Part shown: one piece after another, positions 14,106 through 17,671 of the stretch
Layout: each line of letters begins with the position of its first letter
Numbering within the stretch: position 1 is the first letter of the stretch
Assembly: GCA_910586485.1 (NCBI GenBank)
Contig: CAJUIA010000018.1
Location: 1-17,671 of the forward strand
Origin: an uncultured Acetatifactor sp.
GTDB lineage: Bacteria; Bacillota; Clostridia; Lachnospirales; Lachnospiraceae
Length of the DNA stretch: 17,671 nucleotides
Reading direction: 5' to 3'
Made by a program: the position numbers and the translations under genes
The notes under the pieces: model-generated
The model's database searches: none
What the model saw: the letters and a program-made list of their open reading frames with translations, nothing else
What the model was told of the DNA's origin: nothing

Positions 14106-15878
14106 ATGAGTACAGAAATGGTTCAGTCCAGAACACATAATTGTAATGAGCTGCGGATAGAGAACGCAGGCGAAAGGGTCACTCTTGTAGGGTGGTTTGA
14201 AAACATGCGAAAGGTCAGCAAGAATCTGGGCTTTTTGATTCTGAGGGACTTTTATGGGACCACCCAGGTGGTGGTGGAGACGGAAGAGATCATGGAGGTC
14301 ATTGACGGTATTAACAAAGAGTCCACCATTTCCGTGACAGGAACGGTCAGGGAGCGATCCAATAAAAATAAAGAGCTCCCCACAGGGGAAATTGAGGTAG
14401 TGCCGGAGACCATAGAAATTCTGGGAAAGTGTATTTACAATGCGCTCCCCTTTGAAATCAATCAGTCTAAGGAGGCGGACGAAAATACCCGTTTGAAATA
14501 TCGGTATCTGGACCTGCGCAATCCGCAGATGAAGAAAAACATTGTGCTGCGCAGCCGGATTGTGGCGGAGCTTCGCCGGAGAATGAACGAGCTGGATTTC
14601 ATGGAGATCACCACACCTATTCTGACCTGCTCTTCCCCAGAGGGAGCCAGGGATTATCTGGTGCCCGCCAGAAACCATCCCGGCCGCTTTTATGCGCTGC
14701 CCCAGGCGCCTCAGCAGTTTAAGCAGATTCTGATGGCTTCCGGTTTTGACCGCTATTTCCAAATCGCGCCCTGCTTCCGGGACGAGGATGCCAGAGCGGA
14801 TCGTTCTCCCGGAGAGTTTTATCAGTTGGACATGGAGATGGCCTTTGCTTCTCAGGAGGATGTGTTCTCCGTGATCGAGCAGGTGCTTCCGCCTGTCTTT
14901 GAAAAATACGGGATCTACAAAACGGCCAGCCGGGCTCCCTTTGTGCGCATTCCCTATTCCGAGGCTATGAATAAATACGGTTCGGATAAGCCGGACTTAA
15001 GGATTGACCTGGTGCTGACGGATGCAACCGGGCTGCTTGCGGACTGCGGCTTTGCTCCCTTTGAGGGACAGACCGTGGAGGCGGTGGTGGTGGAAGGCTT
15101 TGCTGCCACCCGGAAGCAGATTGACGCCATCTGTGCCGAGACGGAGGTGCAGACGGCACATAAGGCCTACTGGTTTAAGGTGGATGAGAACGGAGAGCTT
15201 ACAGGGGGGATTGCCAAGTTCCTGCAGGAGAAAAAGGAAGCCGTGATTGCGGATTTAGGCTTAAAGAAGGGTGACTTCGTGGGCCTGACAGCAGGAAAGC
15301 CGGGAGAGGCGAAAAAGACTGCCGGCGTGCTGCGGAAGCTTTTGGGCGCGGCGGACGAAAAGCATATGAAGAAGGACTGTTATGAATTTTGCTGGATTGT
15401 GGATTTCCCCATGTATGAGATCGGGGAGGAATCCGGGGAGCTGGAATTCTGTCATAATCCCTTTTCCATGCCTCAGGGCGGCATGGATGCTTTGAAGAAT
15501 CAGGATCCGTTGGAGATTCTGGCGTATCAGTATGACCTGGTGTGCAACGGGGTGGAGTTGTCCTCCGGCGCGGTGCGAAATCATGACCCGGAAATCATGA
15601 TCAAGGCATTCGAGCTGGTGGGCCTGGGAGAAGAGGACGTAAAGGCGAAATTCCCTGCCATGTACAATGCGTTCTGCTACGGTGCGCCCCCTCATGCAGG
15701 CATTGCGCCGGGGGTTGACCGTATGATTATGCTGATCTGCGGTGAAGAGAGCATCCGGGAGATCATTCCCTTCCCCATGAACAAGAATGCCTGCGACGTG
15801 ATGATGGGCGCGCCGGGAACGGTGGAGGATAAGCAGTTAAAAGAGCTGCATTTGAACATTAACCGGGAGGGGCAATGA
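14106..15878 (+). CDS. aspS: Aspartate--tRNA ligase (bacterial type)
   Basis: A 590-residue class II synthetase of normal bacterial length. It has an N-terminal OB-fold anticodon-binding domain (about 14-115, with GWFENMRKVSKNLGFLILRD) and a catalytic domain from YRYLDLRNP (133-140). Motif 2 is FRDEDARADR (224-233), the inserted GAD domain spans about 295-415, and motif 3 is GIAPGVDRM (532-540). The ATG is preceded by AAGGAGG at 14091-14097. hisS followed by aspS is a common pairing in Firmicutes. Here the aspS stop overlaps the start of a LytTR response regulator by 4 bases (ATGA), so a signalling pair is translated from the tail of a housekeeping operon. Whether the enzyme also charges tRNA-Asn cannot be judged from this window. 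Confidence 0.98.
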   Translation: MSTEMVQSRTHNCNELRIENAGERVTLVGWFENMRKVSKNLGFLILRDFYGTTQVVVETEEIMEVIDGINKESTISVTGTVRERSNKNKELPTGEIEVVPETIEILGKCIYNALPFEINQSKEADENTRLKYRYLDLRNPQMKKNIVLRSRIVAELRRRMNELDFMEITTPILTCSSPEGARDYLVPARNHPGRFYALPQAPQQFKQILMASGFDRYFQIAPCFRDEDARADRSPGEFYQLDMEMAFASQEDVFSVIEQVLPPVFEKYGIYKTASRAPFVRIPYSEAMNKYGSDKPDLRIDLVLTDATGLLADCGFAPFEGQTVEAVVVEGFAATRKQIDAICAETEVQTAHKAYWFKVDENGELTGGIAKFLQEKKEAVIADLGLKKGDFVGLTAGKPGEAKKTAGVLRKLLGAADEKHMKKDCYEFCWIVDFPMYEIGEESGELEFCHNPFSMPQGGMDALKNQDPLEILAYQYDLVCNGVELSSGAVRNHDPEIMIKAFELVGLGEEDVKAKFPAMYNAFCYGAPPHAGIAPGVDRMIMLICGEESIREIIPFPMNKNACDVMMGAPGTVEDKQLKELHLNINREGQ

Positions 15879-16582
15879 ATATAGCCATCGTAGAGGATGA
15901 GGAAGTACACAGCAGCCTGCTTCAGCGATATATTACCGCCTGGGGAGAGGCCAGGGAGAAAGCCGTTCATACACGTATCTATGAAAATGCCGAGGGCTTC
16001 CTGTTTGATTTGGAGGACAGTGCGCCGGACGCGGTATTTGCGGACATACAGATGCCTGGAATGAACGGCATGGAGATGATACGCAGGCTCCGGGAAAAGG
16101 ACAGTGAAATACCTGTAGTCTTTACTACGGGACTGTCCGACTATCTTCAGGAAGGGTATGAGGTGCAGGCGCTGCATTATCTGATCAAGCCCATAGCGGA
16201 GGAAAAGGTATTCGAGTGCATGGATCGGATTTACGGTAAAAAGGATACCAGAGAGATGATAACCGTGCGGACCCTGGACGGCATGGCCAGGCTGAATTTA
16301 AAGGCAGTCAATTACTGTGAGTCCGATGGGCATTACAGCAGACTGGTGATGACGGACGGTTCTGAAATTCGGGTGATGAAGAGCATTTCCGAGCTGGAGA
16401 AGGAATTGCCGGGGAATACCTTTGTGAAGTGCCACCGCTGTTATCTGTGCAATCTGACGAATGTAAAGCAGATTGTAGAGGATCTGTGTATTTTTGACAA
16501 CGGGGCATCTGCGCCGGTGAGCAGGCGGATGCTCCGGGAGCTGAATCAAAGCTTCATAGAGTATTACAGGAATCAGCTGTGA
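15875..16582 (+). CDS. LytTR-family (AgrA/LytR-like) response regulator
   Basis: A 235-residue regulator. The receiver domain (1-115) has VEDEE, phospho-acceptor Asp57 in VFADIQMPGMNG, Thr84/Thr85 and Lys105 (YLIKP). The LytTR DNA-binding domain (about 128-230) shows NYCESDGHYSRLVMTDG (146-162) followed by ISELEKEL and FVKCHRCYLCNLTNVKQI, the usual core of this fold. The start overlaps the aspS stop in ATGA and has the GGGAGGG ribosome site inside aspS, so translation is coupled. An AgrC-like kinase follows 44 bases later. No AgrB or AgrD peptide genes are seen. Targets are unknown; LytTR proteins bind direct repeats about 21-22 bases apart, and such a pair occurs at 1111-1144. Confidence 0.93.
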   Translation: MNIAIVEDEEVHSSLLQRYITAWGEAREKAVHTRIYENAEGFLFDLEDSAPDAVFADIQMPGMNGMEMIRRLREKDSEIPVVFTTGLSDYLQEGYEVQALHYLIKPIAEEKVFECMDRIYGKKDTREMITVRTLDGMARLNLKAVNYCESDGHYSRLVMTDGSEIRVMKSISELEKELPGNTFVKCHRCYLCNLTNVKQIVEDLCIFDNGASAPVSRRMLRELNQSFIEYYRNQL

Positions 16583-16626
16583 TTCCTGCGGCCTTGACTT
16601 ATGCCGTGTAAAAGGAGGCAGAAAAG

Positions 16627-17400
16627 ATGGTTCTTTGGGTGGCGGCAGGCGCTGCCGTATTTCTGGGCCTGTTGCTTGGGGGCAGAGCTTATTTTGTGCG
16701 GCTGGTGGACCGGCGGATCGACAATTATCAGAGTGATCTGCTGCAGAGGCATTGCGAGGAAGTGGAGAATATGTACCGGCAGACCAGGGGCTGGCGGCAT
16801 GATTATCACAATCATATCCAGACCATGAAGGCGTATCTTACCATGGGAGAGACAGAACGGTTGGGCAAGTATCTTGACCGGCTGGATGAGGACCTGACTA
16901 CGGTGGATACGGTGCTCAAGACGGGAAACGTGATGATTGACGCGGTGCTGAACAGTAAGCTGTCCCTGGCGAAGGCCAGGAATATTGCGGTGGAGGCCAA
17001 GGCCATCGTTCCTTCCCGTTTGAACATTTCCGATGTGGAGCTGTCAATGATTATCGGAAACCTGATGGATAATGCCATGGAAGCCTGCCTGCAGGTCAGG
17101 GAGGAAGAGAGACGGTTTATCCGAGTTTATATCGACGTTATGAAGGGGCAGTTGTATATCTATGTGATGAATGCCGTAAACGGGCGCCCGGAGAAGAGGC
17201 GTCAGGAGATTCGCCAGGAGGAAAATCTTCGGGAGGACAGCCGGCCTGCGGAATATCGTTCCACCAAGGTCGGCAGGGCCCACGGCTTCGGGCTGATGCG
17301 AATTGACAGGGTGGTTGAGAAATATAAGGGATATATTGACAGGCAGGATGAAGAAAATGTATTTGTCACGGAGATCCTGTTACCACTGATGCACGAATGA
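16627..17400 (+). CDS. Short AgrC-like (GHKL/HPK10) sensor histidine kinase
   Basis: A 257-residue kinase. A single hydrophobic helix (about 3-19) anchors it. There is then a dimerisation region with the phospho-acceptor His58 in RGWRHDYHNHIQTMKAYL and a GHKL ATP-binding domain with the N-box IIGNLMDNAMEACL (142-155) and the glycine box AHGFGLMRI (218-226). AgrC-type kinases usually have six or seven membrane helices for signal binding; this one has only one, so its signal must come through a partner protein, the membrane or the cytoplasm. AAAGGAGG lies upstream of the ATG. It is the last gene of the hisS operon; the stop codon lies within the terminator hairpin. It is the presumed partner of the LytTR regulator just before it. 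Confidence 0.9.
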   Translation: MVLWVAAGAAVFLGLLLGGRAYFVRLVDRRIDNYQSDLLQRHCEEVENMYRQTRGWRHDYHNHIQTMKAYLTMGETERLGKYLDRLDEDLTTVDTVLKTGNVMIDAVLNSKLSLAKARNIAVEAKAIVPSRLNISDVELSMIIGNLMDNAMEACLQVREEERRFIRVYIDVMKGQLYIYVMNAVNGRPEKRRQEIRQEENLREDSRPAEYRSTKVGRAHGFGLMRIDRVVEKYKGYIDRQDEENVFVTEILLPLMHE

Positions 17401-17418
17401 GACCATTCGTGCATTTTT
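17390..17418 (+). terminator. Intrinsic terminator of the hisS-aspS-regulator-kinase operon
   Basis: A perfect 10-bp stem (TGCACGAATG at 17390-17399 and its complement at 17404-17413) with an AGAC loop is followed by five T. It overlaps the last codons and stop of the kinase gene. Confidence 0.92.
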
Positions 17419-17447
17419 GCGTTATGAAGCGCCAGGGATGCTATAAT
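17417..17447 (+). promoter_or_regulatory. Possible extended -10 promoter facing the tandem repeat
   Basis: TGCTATAAT (17439-17447) is a full extended -10 directly after the operon terminator. A TTGCGT (17417-17422) lies 19 bases upstream. It would transcribe the tandem repeat and whatever lies to the right. No start codon with a ribosome site follows within the window. Confidence 0.4.
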
Positions 17448-17462
17448 GTCCACGAAAGCAAT

Positions 17463-17671
17463 GAGCGGTGCCACGAAGAAAGATGACAAATCGGCTGCTT
17501 GCAGGCGAATTTGTCAGATTGCGGAGTGATAGGGCGAAGCCCGTGAACGAGAAGCCCGGAGGGCATCGAGTTCGCACAGCGAAAGAGCAGTACCAAGACA
17601 GAGGATGACAAATCGGCTGCTTGCAGGCGAATTTGTCAGATTGCGGAGTGATAGGGCGAAGCCCGTGAACG
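17463..17671 (+). repeat. Tandem repeat with 122-base period, running off the right edge
   Basis: Unit 1 spans 17463-17584; unit 2 starts at 17585 and is cut by the window end. A 68-base core (17482-17549 and 17604-17671) is identical in both. The 25 bases from each unit's start match at only 19 positions. The core holds an imperfect hairpin (GACAAAT with ATTTGTC, 17485-17515) and a GGGCGAAGCCC stem-loop. A frame opening ATGACAAATCGGC can be read through the unit, but 122 is not a multiple of 3 and it hits a stop, so coding is unlikely. Copy number is not known from this window. Confidence 0.9.

Noticed and set aside
17463..17671. CRISPR array
   Set aside because: The repeated core is 68 bases and the intervening segments are themselves similar, so it is a long tandem repeat rather than short repeats with unique spacers. 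No cas gene is seen.

Overview
The window reads as a low-to-mid GC Gram-positive chromosome, most likely a Lachnospiraceae-type Clostridia. This is inferred from strong AGGAGG ribosome sites, extended -10 promoters, a lantibiotic-immunity cassette of clostridial type, and AgrA/AgrC-like regulators following hisS-aspS. No rRNA, tRNA, CRISPR array, insertion sequence or integrase was seen.

Left end (1-1230): on the minus strand, an OmpR-family response regulator overlaps the start of a sensor kinase. The kinase hits a stop after 42 codons, near the window edge, so it is probably a broken gene. The roughly 400-base gap to the next gene holds the regulator's promoter, an orphan plus-strand terminator, and a pair of 21-bp-phased direct repeats in front of an extended -10.

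Chemoreceptors (1233-4803, plus): two methyl-accepting chemotaxis proteins. The first has six membrane helices and no clear extracellular domain. The second has a dCache ectodomain carrying the residues of the known amino-acid-binding motif. A long hairpin terminator separates them from the convergent blaR-like gene.

BlaR/BlaI module (4869-7760, minus): a BlaI-type repressor and an M56 metalloprotease sensor, translationally coupled. The sensor has a large non-penicillin-binding ectodomain. A double-dyad operator overlaps the promoter. Divergent from it is a 92-codon remnant of a glycoside hydrolase family 2 gene.

Lantibiotic-immunity cassette (about 8090-12460, minus): three ABC transporter genes (FEG type), then a SpaR/NisR-type regulator and its kinase. 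It contains no lantibiotic precursor or modification gene, so it looks like a sense-and-resist system. The ATPase has the E-loop typical of lantibiotic immunity transporters, and the promoter carries a TCT-N8-TCT box like those bound by NisR. The cassette cuts straight into the GH2 remnant at about 8090 and reads as more AT-rich than its flanks, which suggests acquisition.

hisS operon (12517-17418, plus): a sigma-A promoter, an approximately 255-nt leader packed with stem-loops that is not a T-box, then hisS, aspS, a LytTR response regulator that overlaps aspS by 4 bases, and a short AgrC-like kinase, ended by a clean terminator. The right edge holds a 122-bp-period tandem repeat that runs out of the window.
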